Below, one piece after another: positions 9,052 to 18,533 of a stretch of 64,000 nt of DNA (its first letter is position 1; every line of letters begins with the position of its first letter). A model generated the notes under the pieces. That model worked only from the letters and a program-made list of their open reading frames with translations, had not been told where the DNA came from and ran no database searches. The stretch lies in the NCBI RefSeq assembly GCF_003946245.1, contig NZ_RHNN01000001.1, positions 62,001-126,000 of the forward strand, given 5' to 3'. Source of the DNA: Levilactobacillus cerevisiae. GTDB taxonomy: Bacteria > Bacillota > Bacilli > Lactobacillales > Lactobacillaceae. Both the position numbers and the translations under genes were made by a program.

Positions 9052-10347
9052 ATGTTTGTAGATCAAGTTAAAATTAACCTGAAGGCCGGGAACGGCGGGA
9101 ATGGTATGGTGGCCTTCCGTCGCGAAAAGTTTGTGCCTAACGGTGGCCCAGCTGGTGGCGATGGTGGTCGTGGTGGCAACATCATCTTCCAAGTCGACGA
9201 AGGCTTACGGACCCTGATGGATTTCCGGTACTCCCGGAAGTTCAAGGCCAAGAACGGTGGCAATGGGGCGATTAAATCAATGACCGGCCGTGGTGCCGAT
9301 GATACCATTATCAAAGTTCCCCAAGGCACAACCGTCCTCAACTTGGAAACGGGGGAAATCATGGCTGATCTCGTTGCCAGTGATGATTCAGCCGTCATTG
9401 CCAAAGGTGGTCGTGGTGGCCGGGGCAACATTCATTTCGCTTCGCCTAAGAACCCTGCCCCTGAAATCGCCGAAAACGGTGAACCCGGGCAAGAGTTTGA
9501 AGTCCAATTGGAATTAAAGGTTTTGGCCGATGTCGGTCTCGTTGGGTTCCCCTCAGTTGGGAAGTCCACGTTGTTGTCGACGGTGACGAGTGCCAAGCCG
9601 AAGATCGCCGAATACCACTTTACCACGCTGGTTCCTAACTTGGGGATGGTGCGGTTGCCCGATGGTCGCGACTTTGTGATGGCCGATTTGCCTGGTCTGA
9701 TCGAAGGGGCCGCTACCGGCGTTGGGTTAGGCTTCCAATTCTTGCGCCACGTTGAACGGACGCGGGTCATCCTCCACTTGATTGATATGAGTGGCCTGGA
9801 AGGCCGGAACCCTTACGAGGATTTCGAAAAGATCAACGAAGAACTGAAAACGTACGATCCAGACATCTTAAAGCGGCCGCAGATTGTAGTTGCTAATAAG
9901 ATGGACATGCCGGATTCTGCGGATAACTTGGCCCAATTCAAGGAAGACTTGAAGCAGGACAAGTTGCTCGCGAAAACACCGGAGATTTTTGCCGTTTCTG
10001 CATTGACGCATGACGGGTTAACGCCATTATTAGGGCGCACAGCGGACATGTTGGCAGAAACGCCACAGTTCCCAGTTAAGCAGCCAGAAGTGGCTACGAC
10101 GGCGGAATACACGTTTAAGCCAGCTGCTGAGTTCACCTTGACACAGGATCCAGATGGTACTTGGGTCTTGGGTGGTGAAAAGCTCGAGAAGTTGTTCCAG
10201 ATGACCGATATTAATCATGACGAAAGTCTCTTACGCTTTGCCCGGCAAATGCGGGGGATGGGCGTTGATGACAGTCTGCGGGACCACGGCGCCAAGAATG
10301 GCGATTCCGTCAAGATTGGCGACTTTACGTTTGAATATATGGCTTAG
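9052..10347 (+). CDS. obgE: GTPase ObgE/CgtA
   Basis: Obg is an essential GTPase that binds the 50S subunit and links ribosome maturation to growth and stress. The 431-residue product shows the glycine-rich Obg fold (residues 1-158, many GG repeats such as [13 protein letters not shown]), the G domain with GFPSVGKS and [13 protein letters not shown], and a C-terminal OCT domain (about 350-431). The start is the ATG at 9052 (MFVDQVKI), the family N-terminus; the frame upstream to 9019 is not expected to be translated. uvrC-obgE order is common in lactobacilli. A large palindrome and a terminator follow. Confidence 0.97.
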   Translation: MFVDQVKINLKAGNGGNGMVAFRREKFVPNGGPAGGDGGRGGNIIFQVDEGLRTLMDFRYSRKFKAKNGGNGAIKSMTGRGADDTIIKVPQGTTVLNLETGEIMADLVASDDSAVIAKGGRGGRGNIHFASPKNPAPEIAENGEPGQEFEVQLELKVLADVGLVGFPSVGKSTLLSTVTSAKPKIAEYHFTTLVPNLGMVRLPDGRDFVMADLPGLIEGAATGVGLGFQFLRHVERTRVILHLIDMSGLEGRNPYEDFEKINEELKTYDPDILKRPQIVVANKMDMPDSADNLAQFKEDLKQDKLLAKTPEIFAVSALTHDGLTPLLGRTADMLAETPQFPVKQPEVATTAEYTFKPAAEFTLTQDPDGTWVLGGEKLEKLFQMTDINHDESLLRFARQMRGMGVDDSLRDHGAKNGDSVKIGDFTFEYMA

Positions 10348-10358
10348 TCAGAAAAAGA

Positions 10359-10470
10359 GTGTGCCAGTAGGCGCATAACTGACGAGCATTAACGGGGATA
10401 GCCGAATAATCCTGGGTTTGGATTGTTTGGCTATCGCTGTTAAGCGGAATCGGTTGCCTACTGGCGCACA
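10359..10470. repeat. Long imperfect palindrome (about 112 bp) downstream of obgE
   Basis: The outer arms TGTGCCAGTAGGC (10360-10372) and GCCTACTGGCGCACA (10456-10470) pair with one 2-base bulge. The inner arms from GCATTAAC to GAATAATCC (about 10386-10412) pair with GGATTGTTTGGCTATC through GTTAAGC around a small TGGGTTT loop; GATAGCC/GGCTATC is a perfect core. Nearly the whole stretch can fold as one hairpin on either strand. It lies between the obgE stop and a separate intrinsic terminator and has no open frame. A miniature mobile element, a cruciform or an RNA hairpin are all possible. Confidence 0.8.
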
Positions 10471-10491
10471 TTTCAACAATGTAAAATCAGG

Positions 10492-10530
10492 AAGGGGTTA
10501 CGACAAAAAATTGTCGGAGCCTCTTTTTTT
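10492..10530 (+). terminator. obgE unit intrinsic terminator
   Basis: AGGGGTTACGACAA pairs with TTGTCGGAGCCTCT, followed by a T7 run. Confidence 0.8.
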
Positions 10531-10533
10531 GGC

Positions 10534-10570
10534 AAAAAAAACGCAGACGTGAAAGATAACGTCTACGTTA
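10534..10570 (-). terminator. Minus-strand terminator of the lipoprotein unit
   Basis: On the minus strand ACGTAGACGT and ACGTCTGCGT pair around TATCTTTC, followed by a run of eight T. Confidence 0.75.
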
Positions 10571-10606
10571 AAAATTTTAAATTATGTGGCGTGTTAAAGC
10601 CATTTG

Positions 10607-10646
10607 CTTCCCTAACTTGTGTAGTGGGAAGACACAAGTTAGGAAG
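10607..10646 (-). repeat. Stem-loop just after the lipoprotein stop
   Basis: Arms CTTCCCTAACTTGTGT and ACACAAGTTAGGAAG pair over 15 bp with one bulged base. It touches the stop codon of the minus-strand lipoprotein gene and has no T run on either side, so it may protect the mRNA 3' end rather than terminate. Confidence 0.65.
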
Positions 10647-10647
10647 T

Positions 10648-11397
10648 CTAAAGTTTCAACTTCAACCAACCAGTTGGTGCGACGACCTGTTTCTGTCCCG
10701 AGTAGGCCCCCGCAAAGGCAATCTTCACCGACTTGAAGGTGGGAGCGGTTTTTTCGCTCGCCAGTCCCGTCGCAAAGGTGGCCAGCTTGCCGTGAGCCGC
10801 AATGGTCTTGCCGGCACTGGCATCACTCAGCTGATTGGCGGCGTTGAGTTCTAAGCCCTTTTTCAAACGAAGTGCTTTGATGCCGTCTGTTTTCATGTCC
10901 TGCGACCCGCGGTTGGTAATGGTAAATTTGACTTGAATCGTGTAGTAAGGGCTCTCCAACGTGATCAAATTCAACGCCTGAGCAGCCATTCGCTTGGCGG
11001 CAGCAGTCTCGGCCGTGTTTTCAATAACGCGGACGGTGGTGACCTTATAGGTTAATTTGCCACTCTTAATGCTGGTCTTGGGGTGCTTGACCTTGGCCAA
11101 CTGGAGCTTGGTGCCCACCCGGTCGTAGGTGAACTGACCGGAGGACTTTAAGTTGCCCGACTTCACGTAGCTGGCACCCCGCGTTTGCTTGGCCGTAGGT
11201 TGGTAGGTCTGCGCCTCTTTCTTAGATGAGGACGAACTGGTCACAGCGGCATCTGGTTTAGGGGCGCTGTAACTGCTAGACTGGCTACTACCGTTCTTAA
11301 AGCTGGCAGTGCTCTTTTGACCGGAAGATTGGCAACCTGCGAGGCCGAGGACGACTACACTCAGACCTGCGATGAGGGTAATTTGACGTAAACGCAT
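10648..11397 (-). CDS. Secreted lipoprotein with a DUF4352/DUF5067-like domain
   Basis: The 249-residue product starts at ATG 11397, 7 bases after AAAGGAG. A positively charged start, a hydrophobic stretch and the lipobox LAGC (Cys22) mark a type II signal peptide, so the mature protein is lipid-anchored outside the membrane. A Ser/Lys-rich linker (about 23-85) precedes a beta-rich domain whose YYTIQVKFTITNRG segment resembles the immunoglobulin-like DUF4352/DUF5067 domains of Gram-positive surface proteins. Its function is unknown. It is the second gene of a two-gene minus-strand unit, 13 bases after the 93-residue protein. Confidence 0.75.
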   Translation of the reverse strand: MRLRQITLIAGLSVVVLGLAGCQSSGQKSTASFKNGSSQSSSYSAPKPDAAVTSSSSSKKEAQTYQPTAKQTRGASYVKSGNLKSSGQFTYDRVGTKLQLAKVKHPKTSIKSGKLTYKVTTVRVIENTAETAAAKRMAAQALNLITLESPYYTIQVKFTITNRGSQDMKTDGIKALRLKKGLELNAANQLSDASAGKTIAAHGKLATFATGLASEKTAPTFKSVKIAFAGAYSGQKQVVAPTGWLKLKL

Positions 11398-11410
11398 AAT
11401 GAAACTCCTT

Positions 11411-11692
11411 TCAACCGAGTAAAATTTGATGGGGCACCAGTCGGTAACCGTAAAGCCGAATCGGTGCGTTTTCGTTGGCCATGAAGAGACTGGCGTGCGG
11501 ATCACTTTGTTGACTGCGGGCACGAAATTGGTCCAGGGTTAACGGTTGTCCAGGACCACTGACCAGCACCAGTTGTTGGTGTTTGGCCGGCTGGAGGTCA
11601 ACGATTGCCTGCAGGTGGTGATCAACCTCCCAGTAGAGTTTGAGGGCCGGATGTAGATCCAGCGTTGAACGATTAAAATCAATGAGACGCAA
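11411..11692 (-). CDS. Uncharacterised 93-residue protein
   Basis: The start is TTG 11692, a few bases after GGGAGGGAG on the minus strand. The protein is soluble, with a His/Asp/Leu-rich first half (ALKLYWEVDHHLQAIVDL) and no signal peptide, membrane segment or motif that I recognise. The stop lies 13 bases before the lipoprotein start, so the two genes form one transcript. A TATACT box at about 11728-11733 on the minus strand could be the promoter -10, but no good -35 was found. Good ribosome binding site and spacing support it as a real gene; no function can be offered. Confidence 0.6.
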   Translation of the reverse strand: MRLIDFNRSTLDLHPALKLYWEVDHHLQAIVDLQPAKHQQLVLVSGPGQPLTLDQFRARSQQSDPHASLFMANENAPIRLYGYRLVPHQILLG

Positions 11693-11733
11693 GGCACTCC
11701 CTCCCCAGTTGGTGACTTTGTCCTTAGTATACC

Positions 11734-12030
11734 GAATTTTCCCGGTGAACCCCAGCCCTGACTTTAAATTTCAGAGAAAATCTGGGACGCACAGCTGGGG
11801 AAGACTGTTACTAGTATGGTTGGAAGAACCTGTAGCCGGGGGATCTATGGGCGCGTTAACTATAGGAAATAGCGAGTTGAAATGGGAATGCGGCGGGGCA
11901 AATCATAGCGGGAGACCGCTCCACCACAGGTTAACCCAGGGCAGAAAAAGACAATGTAAGCGATAGTTAGGCACGATATTCCCTTTACCCTGGCGATTCT
12001 GAGCCCGACCATTTCGAAAAGCAGGGTGGA
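11734..12030. other. Intergenic stretch without a gene; possible structured RNA
   Basis: No convincing open frame occurs on either strand. Several inverted repeats are present: AACCTGT (11827-11833) with ACAGGTT (11926-11932), TAACTAT (11857-11863) with ATAGTTA (11963-11969), and a local hairpin GCGG-GAGA-CCGC near 11908-11919. The two longer pairings interleave, so together they would form a pseudoknot. I do not recognise a known RNA class; tmRNA, RNase P RNA and SRP RNA signatures are absent. Confidence 0.4.
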
Positions 12031-12034
12031 AGAG

Positions 12035-12063
12035 TTGCGGTTTCGGTGAAAATCCCCTAAAAT
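12035..12063 (+). promoter_or_regulatory. rnz promoter
   Basis: TTGCGG (12035-12040), a 17-base spacer and TAAAAT (12058-12063), 40 bases before the rnz start. Confidence 0.6.
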
Positions 12064-12102
12064 GGTGTTCGGACTTCTAAATAGGATAGGAACGAAAAAA
12101 AT

Positions 12103-13056
12103 ATGGAAATTGAATTCTTAGGGACCGGCGCTGGCTCGCCAGGAAAGTTCCGTAACGTAACGAGTACCGCCTTGCGTCTCTTAGACGAACGGAATTCCGT
12201 TTGGCTCTTTGATGTCGGTGAAGCGACGCAACACCAAATTTTGCGGACAACTTTAAAGCCACGTAAAATTGATAAAATATTTATTACCCACCTGCACGGC
12301 GATCACATTTTTGGGTTGCCAGGTCTTTTGAGTAGTCGCTCATTTCAAGGCGGCAATGAACCACTGACTATCTATGGACCCAAGGGGATTCGTTCCTTCG
12401 TCGAAATCAGTTTGCGGGTTTCGGAGACCAAACTTTCCTATAAGATTCATTATCAAGAATTGGCCGAGGATGGTCTGGTTTTTGAAGACAATAAGTTCCG
12501 GGTTTACGCCCAACACCTGGACCACCGCATCGAATGTTTTGGGTACCGGGTCGAGGAAAAGGATCATCCCGGTGAACTGCAGGTCGAAAAATTAAAGGCG
12601 GCCCAAATCCCGTCCGGCCCCGTCTATGGTAAACTTAAGTCTGGAGAAACGGTTACCTTACCTGATGGGCGTACTGTGAACGGTGAAGATTTCTTGGGAC
12701 CGGCTCAGCCCGGACGCATCGTTGCTATCTTGGGCGATACGCGGCAGACGCCTGGCGAAGAGAAACTAGCACGTAACGCGGACGTCTTGGTGCACGAGAG
12801 TACCTTTGCCAAGGGTGAAAGTAAGTTGGCGCGTGCCTATTACCATTCTACCAATATTCAGGCGGCGGAATTGGCTAAGCGCATGAACGTCAAGATACTC
12901 CTGCTGAATCATATTTCGGCGCGGTACACCGGGAAGATGGCGTTAGATCTTCAACATCAGGCACGCGATGTGTTCTCGAATACCAAGGTCGTGAAAGACT
13001 TTGATACGGTTGATGTGCCGTTTCAAAAATTAATCAAGGCTGGTGCAAAGTCATGA
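12103..13056 (+). CDS. rnz: Ribonuclease Z
   Basis: RNase Z cleaves 3' extensions from tRNA precursors that lack an encoded CCA; the tRNA-Ser in this window is such a precursor. The 317-residue protein is a metallo-beta-lactamase fold with the zinc motif HLHGDH (about residues 63-68), a second His further on (HLDH), GDTR and HESTF. The length matches the bacterial form. It starts at ATG 12103 after AATAGGATAGGA. Its stop codon overlaps the start of the next gene in an ATGA junction, so rnz and lapA are translationally coupled. Confidence 0.96.
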   Translation: MEIEFLGTGAGSPGKFRNVTSTALRLLDERNSVWLFDVGEATQHQILRTTLKPRKIDKIFITHLHGDHIFGLPGLLSSRSFQGGNEPLTIYGPKGIRSFVEISLRVSETKLSYKIHYQELAEDGLVFEDNKFRVYAQHLDHRIECFGYRVEEKDHPGELQVEKLKAAQIPSGPVYGKLKSGETVTLPDGRTVNGEDFLGPAQPGRIVAILGDTRQTPGEEKLARNADVLVHESTFAKGESKLARAYYHSTNIQAAELAKRMNVKILLLNHISARYTGKMALDLQHQARDVFSNTKVVKDFDTVDVPFQKLIKAGAKS

Positions 13057-13442
13057 AAAATCAATGGCGAATCGTGGTAACAATTTTATTGGTGATCGTT
13101 GTGGCGGTGTTTGCAATCCTCAACGTGGCAAGCGTCCCGGTATCTTTCGGGTTTACCACGGTTCATTGGCCGCTGATTTTGATTTTACTGGTCTCCATTT
13201 TAATTGGGGCCGTCTTGATGATCCTCTTTTCGACAATCAACACTTTCCAGCATAACCGGGCTTATAAAGAGCTCGAGAAGACGAGTGGTGAGCATCTTGC
13301 GACGTTACAAGCCGAAAATGATCGGTTAAATAAACGTCTGCAAAATTCGAACAGCAAGCAAGCCGCTGGCCTTCAAGAAAAACAAATTACGAGTTTAAAG
13401 GCCCAAGTGGCTGACTTACAGGACCAATTAGCGAAAAAGTAA
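13053..13442 (+). CDS. LapA-domain membrane protein
   Basis: The 129-residue protein has two N-terminal transmembrane helices (about residues 6-25 and 38-61) joined by a short loop, as in the LapA (lipopolysaccharide assembly protein A, DUF1049) family, followed by a cytoplasmic coiled coil rich in Glu, Lys and Gln (about 70-128). In a Gram-positive cell the family's lipopolysaccharide-related name does not apply literally; the role is unknown. It overlaps rnz by 4 bases (ATGA) and ends at a strong terminator. Confidence 0.85.
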   Translation: MKNQWRIVVTILLVIVVAVFAILNVASVPVSFGFTTVHWPLILILLVSILIGAVLMILFSTINTFQHNRAYKELEKTSGEHLATLQAENDRLNKRLQNSNSKQAAGLQEKQITSLKAQVADLQDQLAKK

Positions 13443-13478
13443 GCATTTTTTAGTCAGAGACCAACGTTCTGAGTAGCT

Positions 13479-13539
13479 GGACGTTGCAGAAATTAGCGTG
13501 AAGTAGGCACTAATTTCTGCGGCGTCCGTTTCTATTTTT
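13479..13539 (+). terminator. rnz-lapA terminator
   Basis: GGACG-TT-GCAGAAATTAG pairs with CTAATTTCTGC-GG-CGTCC around a 13-base loop, followed by a T-rich tract. Confidence 0.85.
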
Positions 13540-13574
13540 GACACGTTGGCGAGCGTTATATTAGAGAGGATGGT

Positions 13575-15953
13575 TTGCTGGTGATTGCCGCACAGTACCA
13601 CTGGAATGTCAAAAACGTTAATCAACCGTCTGCCGAGGCTCAGGCTTTGGCCCAGACGGAAAGTATTTCACCGATTGTTGCGCAGATTCTTTGGAATCGT
13701 GGGTACCAGTCAGCGGAACAAGTTCACGCGTTCCTGAATCCTGGCCCGGAACAGCTTCATGACCCCAGCCTGTTACACGACATGGCCAAGGGGGTGGCCC
13801 GGATTGAGGACGCGATTGGTGCCGACCAACAGATTACCATTTATGGCGATTACGATGCTGACGGGGTCACCAGTACGTCCATCCTCTATGAAACGTTGAA
13901 TGAAATGGGCGCTAAGGTTAATTACTATATCCCGAACCGGTTTACGGACGGGTATGGTCCTAACGTCGCGGCGTTTCAAAAGCTGATTGCGGCCGGGACG
14001 CAACTGTTCGTGACCGTGGATAACGGGGTCGCCGGTAATGAGGCGATTGCGGCGGCTAATGAAGCTGGCGTGGACGTTGTGGTGACTGATCACCATGAAC
14101 TACCCCAAGAATTGCCGGCAGCGTACGCAATCATTCATCCCCGTTACCCGGGTGCCGAATATCCCTTCGGTGGCCTGTCGGGCGCTGGGGTGGCCTTTAA
14201 AGTGGCACAAGCGCTGCGGGAAGAAATTCCTCAAGATTTGTTAGACTTGGCTGCAATTGGCACCGTTGCCGACCTGGTCCCACTGACCGACGAGAACCGT
14301 GTCTTGGTTTACTTTGGCCTCCAGTTGTTAAAACAGGATGAACGACCGGGCTTACAAGCGCTGATGAGTGGTGCGAGTCTGAAACCGGACGAACTGGATG
14401 AACAGTCGATTGGTTTTGGGATTGCGCCCCGGTTAAATGCGTTGGGTCGTTTAGATGATGCCAGCCCCGCTGTGGAATTATTAACCACGTTGGATGATGA
14501 ACGCGCAAAGTCGTTGGCGGCGGACACAGAACAAAAGAACCGGCACCGGCAGGATTTGGTTAAACAAATCAGTGAAGCAGCACTCGCACAGGCGGGGGAT
14601 GCGGACCACCGGGATCGACCCACATTGATCATCAGTGGCCACGATTGGCATGAGGGCGTGCTGGGGATTGTCGCTAGCAAAGTGGTCGAGACTACCGGAA
14701 AGCCGACCTTGGTGGTCAACGTTCAGGACGGCCGGGCGAAGGGCTCAGGACGAAGCGTCGATGCGTTTAACCTCTTCACGGCCTTAGACGGCCACAGAGA
14801 CCTGATGACCGCATTTGGGGGACATCACATGGCCGTGGGCTTGACCTTCCCAGAAGACCAGCTAGGGCCATTAGCGGATGCCTTAGATGTCGAAGCGGCC
14901 AAGCAAAAATTGACCGAGAGTGGGCCGAGTGAACTGCTCGTTGCCGCGTCGTTACCGGTGGGGGACGTGAGCATGCCCCTGTATCAGGAATTGGCCAAGA
15001 TGGCACCGTTTGGGACCGACAACGTCCAACCGCTGTTTGCCTTTGAATCCGCGACGTTGACGCAGATCAAGGCCATTGGTAAAGACCATTCACATTTGAA
15101 ATTTCAATTGCAGGAAAATGGGCAGCAACTCAATGCCATCCAGTTTGGCGCCGGGAAGAACGTGCCCGCGTTGACTGCCGCACCGGATTCCGCGGCAGTC
15201 CTGGGGGCCATTGAAGACAACGTTTGGCAGGGTCGGCATTCTCTCCAACTGATGGTGAAGGATCTGCGTTTAGAGGGCTCAGCGGAGGCGCCTGTGACGC
15301 CTGCAGACACCGTTGAAGCCACTATTGGTACAAACGACCAGTTCGTTGACCAACGCACCTCTAAGTTGCATAAGGCCATGTTTATGGCCTTTGGCGTGTA
15401 CGTCTTCTTCCATCGCAATGTGTATCAACAATTGGCGGGTCAGCTACCGACTGGTGCGACGGCCTTACTGTTTGATGGGTCGGCACAAGTGCCACTGGCA
15501 GCTGATACACCGGCGTTTATCGTCGATTGCCCGGATGCGACGACTGACTTAACGAGTGTTTTGGCGCAATTAAAACCCGTGAAAACCACGCTTTATCTCT
15601 ACAAAAAAGAAAGTCTTTCGCAATTGGGGATGCCAACTCGCGCGCAATATGCTAAACTGTTTAAGTTCGTTGCAACCCATCAACAAGTTGATGTGGGGCA
15701 TCAGCTGGGTCAATTAAGTGATTTTCTACAGATACCTCGGACCCAGTTAGTCTTCATGATTCAGGTGTTCTTTGAGTGTGGGTTTATCTCAATTGAACGC
15801 GGGATGATGAATGGTGTGGCACAGCCGGCGCACAAGGATTTGACGTCGGCGCCAAGTTACCAACTCAGACAGCAGCAGATGCAGACGGAAGACGAGCTCT
15901 TAAGCTGTCCGACCGCGGCACTCCTGCAACGGCTTCATGCCCCATTGAACTAA
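13575..15953 (+). CDS. recJ: Single-stranded-DNA-specific exonuclease RecJ
   Basis: RecJ degrades single-stranded DNA 5' to 3' in recombination and mismatch repair. The 792-residue product has the DHH phosphoesterase motifs [13 protein letters not shown] and TDHHE, the DHHA1 motif GSGRS, and an OB fold with a Firmicute-type C-terminal extension of some 200 residues. The start is uncertain: TTG 13575 lies 5 bases after GAGAGG and is preferred, and GTG 13581 is the alternative. TTGACA at 13538-13543 overlaps the preceding terminator, but no good -10 was found at proper spacing. apt follows 22 bases later, a pairing conserved in Firmicutes. Confidence 0.96.
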   Translation: MLVIAAQYHWNVKNVNQPSAEAQALAQTESISPIVAQILWNRGYQSAEQVHAFLNPGPEQLHDPSLLHDMAKGVARIEDAIGADQQITIYGDYDADGVTSTSILYETLNEMGAKVNYYIPNRFTDGYGPNVAAFQKLIAAGTQLFVTVDNGVAGNEAIAAANEAGVDVVVTDHHELPQELPAAYAIIHPRYPGAEYPFGGLSGAGVAFKVAQALREEIPQDLLDLAAIGTVADLVPLTDENRVLVYFGLQLLKQDERPGLQALMSGASLKPDELDEQSIGFGIAPRLNALGRLDDASPAVELLTTLDDERAKSLAADTEQKNRHRQDLVKQISEAALAQAGDADHRDRPTLIISGHDWHEGVLGIVASKVVETTGKPTLVVNVQDGRAKGSGRSVDAFNLFTALDGHRDLMTAFGGHHMAVGLTFPEDQLGPLADALDVEAAKQKLTESGPSELLVAASLPVGDVSMPLYQELAKMAPFGTDNVQPLFAFESATLTQIKAIGKDHSHLKFQLQENGQQLNAIQFGAGKNVPALTAAPDSAAVLGAIEDNVWQGRHSLQLMVKDLRLEGSAEAPVTPADTVEATIGTNDQFVDQRTSKLHKAMFMAFGVYVFFHRNVYQQLAGQLPTGATALLFDGSAQVPLAADTPAFIVDCPDATTDLTSVLAQLKPVKTTLYLYKKESLSQLGMPTRAQYAKLFKFVATHQQVDVGHQLGQLSDFLQIPRTQLVFMIQVFFECGFISIERGMMNGVAQPAHKDLTSAPSYQLRQQQMQTEDELLSCPTAALLQRLHAPLN

Positions 15954-15975
15954 AATAAAGGAGCTACTTAATCTT

Positions 15976-16494
15976 ATGGCAACTGATTTTACGAAATACA
16001 TTGCAAGCGTCCCAGACTACCCCGAAAAAGGGATCATGTTCCGGGACATCTCGCCACTCATGGCAGACGGCCAAGCTTTCCACGCGGCGACTGACGAAAT
16101 CGTCAAGTACGCCAAGGATAAAGGTGTTGAAATGGTTGTCGGCCCCGAAGCTCGTGGTTTCATCGTTGGCTGCCCCGTGGCCTACGAAATGGGCATTGGC
16201 TTTGCGCCAGCGCGAAAAGAGGGTAAATTACCCCGCAAGACGGTTAAGGCTAGCTATGACTTGGAATACGGCCAATCTGCACTGTACATGCACGAAGACG
16301 CCATCAAGCCAGGGCAAAAGGTCTTGGTGACCGATGACCTCTTAGCCACCGGTGGCACCATTGGCGCAACGATTCAATTGGTTGAGGATCTCGGCGGTAT
16401 CGTCGTGGGAACGGCCTTCTTAATTGAATTGCAGGACCTGCATGGTCGCGACAAGTTAAAGGGTTATGATATCTTTAGTTTGATGGAATACTAA
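15976..16494 (+). CDS. apt: Adenine phosphoribosyltransferase
   Basis: Apt salvages adenine by joining it to PRPP to give AMP and pyrophosphate. The 172-residue protein is the standard family length and has the PRPP-binding motif [13 protein letters not shown] (about residues 117-129) and the N-terminal FRDISPLM purine-recognition segment. It starts at ATG 15976 after AAAGGAG and is the second gene of the recJ-apt unit. A bidirectional terminator follows. Confidence 0.97.
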   Translation: MATDFTKYIASVPDYPEKGIMFRDISPLMADGQAFHAATDEIVKYAKDKGVEMVVGPEARGFIVGCPVAYEMGIGFAPARKEGKLPRKTVKASYDLEYGQSALYMHEDAIKPGQKVLVTDDLLATGGTIGATIQLVEDLGGIVVGTAFLIELQDLHGRDKLKGYDIFSLMEY

Positions 16495-16507
16495 GATCTT
16501 AATTTAA

Positions 16508-16552
16508 ATGGCAGCAGCCCAGTCCGGTGTGGACGAGGCTGCTGCCATTTTG
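16508..16552. terminator. Bidirectional terminator between apt and the convergent MFS gene
   Basis: ATGGCAGCAGCC and GGCTGCTGCCAT form a 12-bp perfect stem, with an inner GTCC/GGAC pairing, a T-rich plus-strand tail and a short T tract on the minus strand. Confidence 0.85.
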
Positions 16553-16562
16553 TGTCTGAAAA

Positions 16563-17744
16563 TCAATCCATAATGTCACCACGTTGCTGAACGACGATCG
16601 CGGTAAGCGTTAATGCAACTGCTAAACCGGCGAGTACAGTCAAAACGGGTGTCCAGGAGTGGGTGTTTTCTTCTAAGTAGCCAAATAGGATCGGACCGAC
16701 CGCAGCTAGCAGGTAACCCGCGGACTGGGCCATTCCCGAGATGGCGGCCGTTTGGTATGGATTGGTAGTTTTGGTCGTGAAGAACATGATGGACAGGTTG
16801 AAGGCCACTCCGGACCCCAGTCCGCTGATGAGGGCCATCGCGGCGAGAAAAGCCACTGAATGGCTGGGAAGCAGAAAGGTCAGCGGTGCCACCACGTAAC
16901 CCAATGTCATGATAATTAGCAGACTGAGAATGCCATGGCGTTTGGTGTACAGGTAGGGCACGAGAAAGGCCAGTGGGAGGCCGCTGAGTTGAAAGAGGGT
17001 CAAGAGGTTACTGGCAGCGATGGTGGAGACGCCGTGGGCAAGGAAGATTTCAGGCAGCCAGGTGAGGAGAACATAGTAGACCAGTGATTGTAGGCCAAAG
17101 AACAACGTGAGCAGCCAGCCGGCACGTTGCCGCCAGACGCTCTGGTAGTGGGGCTTTGCGGCCTGTTGTGTGGCGGTCAGTGGGGGTACGCGTTTGGCAC
17201 GGAGGTTCGGTAGCCAGAAAATTGCGGCCACAATACTGAGGAGACCGAGGATGACCTGCGTACCGCCAAAGCTAACGTGGGAAATCAGGATACCAGCCGC
17301 CGCGGTGCCCAAAGCACCAACCAGTAACATGGAAAGTGTGTAGAGGCTGGTTCCCAGCTGGATTTGGTCGGGGACGTGTGCTTTAATGAGTGCCGGAATG
17401 AGAACGTTGCCACTGTCGGCACCAATCCCGACCAGGAAGGTGCCAAGAAAGAGGGTCGTGATAGTGGGAATGATTCGGAGGTAACTCCCCGCGATAAGTA
17501 GTAAGAACAAGGTGAAGACGGTCCGCTCGTTCCCCCAACGCCGGGCTAATTTCACAATTAGGGGTGAGAAAATGGCGAACGTGATTAAGGGAATTGACGT
17601 CAATAGACCAGCTAAGGAGCTGGGGAGATGCAAAGTCTTTTCCAGACTGGGTAATAGCGGCGGCATCAGTGTGATTGGTAAGCGTAAGTTAGCCGCGATG
17701 AGCATCATGCTCAGTAAAAACCAGGAGCGTTTGGGTTGCGCCAA
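16563..17744 (-). CDS. MFS transporter, CynX/NimT-like
   Basis: The 393-residue membrane protein has about 12 hydrophobic segments and starts like the CynX/NimT subfamily (SMMLIAANLRLPITLMPPLL, then SLAGLLTSIPLITFAIFSP). Relatives export cyanate, 2-nitroimidazole or similar small molecules; the substrate here is unknown. The start is TTG 17744, 8 bases after GAGGAGG. The frame is open further upstream to 17843, but that part would cross the promoter. It is a single gene ending at a shared bidirectional terminator. Confidence 0.85.
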   Translation of the reverse strand: MAQPKRSWFLLSMMLIAANLRLPITLMPPLLPSLEKTLHLPSSLAGLLTSIPLITFAIFSPLIVKLARRWGNERTVFTLFLLLIAGSYLRIIPTITTLFLGTFLVGIGADSGNVLIPALIKAHVPDQIQLGTSLYTLSMLLVGALGTAAAGILISHVSFGGTQVILGLLSIVAAIFWLPNLRAKRVPPLTATQQAAKPHYQSVWRQRAGWLLTLFFGLQSLVYYVLLTWLPEIFLAHGVSTIAASNLLTLFQLSGLPLAFLVPYLYTKRHGILSLLIIMTLGYVVAPLTFLLPSHSVAFLAAMALISGLGSGVAFNLSIMFFTTKTTNPYQTAAISGMAQSAGYLLAAVGPILFGYLEENTHSWTPVLTVLAGLAVALTLTAIVVQQRGDIMD

Positions 17745-17778
17745 GAAAAGGTCCTCCTCAAAAAATAAGTTAATGTCT

Positions 17779-17807
17779 AGTATAGTCCTGTCGGTGCCGG
17801 TAGAAAA
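17779..17807 (-). promoter_or_regulatory. Promoter of the MFS gene
   Basis: Minus strand TTTTCT, a 17-base spacer and TATACT. Confidence 0.5.
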
Positions 17808-17878
17808 TAGGTGGTTAAATGATGAGGAGTTGGTGATGACCACATCTTACTGACGGGGTGAGCTAGGTATGGGTATGA

Positions 17879-17917
17879 AAAAAGGACCGTGGCGAACGTC
17901 ACAGTCCTTAAAAAAAG
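17879..17917 (-). terminator. Terminator of the small secreted protein gene
   Basis: On the minus strand AAGGACTGTGACG pairs with CGCCACGGTCCTT around a short loop, followed by a T run. Confidence 0.75.
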
Positions 17918-17918
17918 A

Positions 17919-18356
17919 CTAACCAAGGTCTAAGGTGGCTGCATTCAAGGAAATCTTAGTCTTGGTGCCGATCACGTAAACGTCGGCGTAATGGGATTTT
18001 GTCGTGTATTTTTTCAATAGAACAGTGCGCTTCTTGCCGTCAACCTTCAGCTTGGTCACTTTGTAGGTGGGGTTCGTGATGCCTTTGGTGCCAATTTGGT
18101 ACCAGCCGCTCTTTTTCTTGAGGACTTGCAGTTGCTTGCCAGAGAGCTTCTGGTGAAAGGTCTTGGAGCCAGCGTCGATGGAAGTGGCCTTTAATTTGAT
18201 GAAACTGGGATTACTGGTGTTCTTCAGGGGTTGGTACCAGCTGTGGCGAAATTTACTGGGAATCTTGGTTGCGGCGGCAGCGTTCGTTGTGCTGAGACCG
18301 GTAGTGGTTAACGCAATACCGGCCATTAGTGCGAGTAACAGCGTTTTCTTTTGCAT
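17919..18356 (-). CDS. Small secreted protein of unknown function
   Basis: The 145-residue product starts at ATG 18356, 7 bases after GAGGAGG. Residues 1-29 form a clear Sec signal peptide (MQKK, hydrophobic core, likely cleavage near TTNAAAA-T). The mature part is very basic, with alternating strands rich in Lys, Ser, Thr and Tyr (for example SGWYQIGTKG), a style common in short exported lactobacillus proteins that stick to the cell wall by charge. There is no Cys, no LPXTG and no recognisable enzymatic motif. It stands alone with its own terminator. Confidence 0.7.
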   Translation of the reverse strand: MQKKTLLLALMAGIALTTTGLSTTNAAAATKIPSKFRHSWYQPLKNTSNPSFIKLKATSIDAGSKTFHQKLSGKQLQVLKKKSGWYQIGTKGITNPTYKVTKLKVDGKKRTVLLKKYTTKSHYADVYVIGTKTKISLNAATLDLG

Positions 18357-18530
18357 GAGTGAGCCTCCTCTTATGGTCGTGAGGATCTGTAGCGCCTGAT
18401 TAATTCCTCACGTCACTTATAGTATACCCGATGGACGACCTATCCGGGGATCCTTTTTGAAATTTATTGGCGATGTCGCACACCTAAGCTCGTGAAAAAC
18501 GAGAACAAAACGGCCGCTTCTAAGAAAATG
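18357..18530. other. Intergenic stretch without a gene
   Basis: It holds the leader of the secreted protein gene (GAGGAGG on the minus strand), a minus-strand TATACT near 18420 with no good -35, and a small hairpin CTCG-TGAAAAA-CGAG near 18489-18503. Nothing else was recognised. Confidence 0.4.
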
Positions 18531-18533
18531 TGC

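Noticed and set aside
12021-12040. T-box-like AGGGTGG before rnz
   Set aside because: Only the first seven bases match the T-box antiterminator motif; the following bases, specifier loop and terminator are absent and rnz is not an amino-acid gene.
13538-13566. TTGACA-17-TTAGAG as recJ promoter
   Set aside because: The -10 match is poor and overlaps the ribosome binding site, leaving almost no leader.
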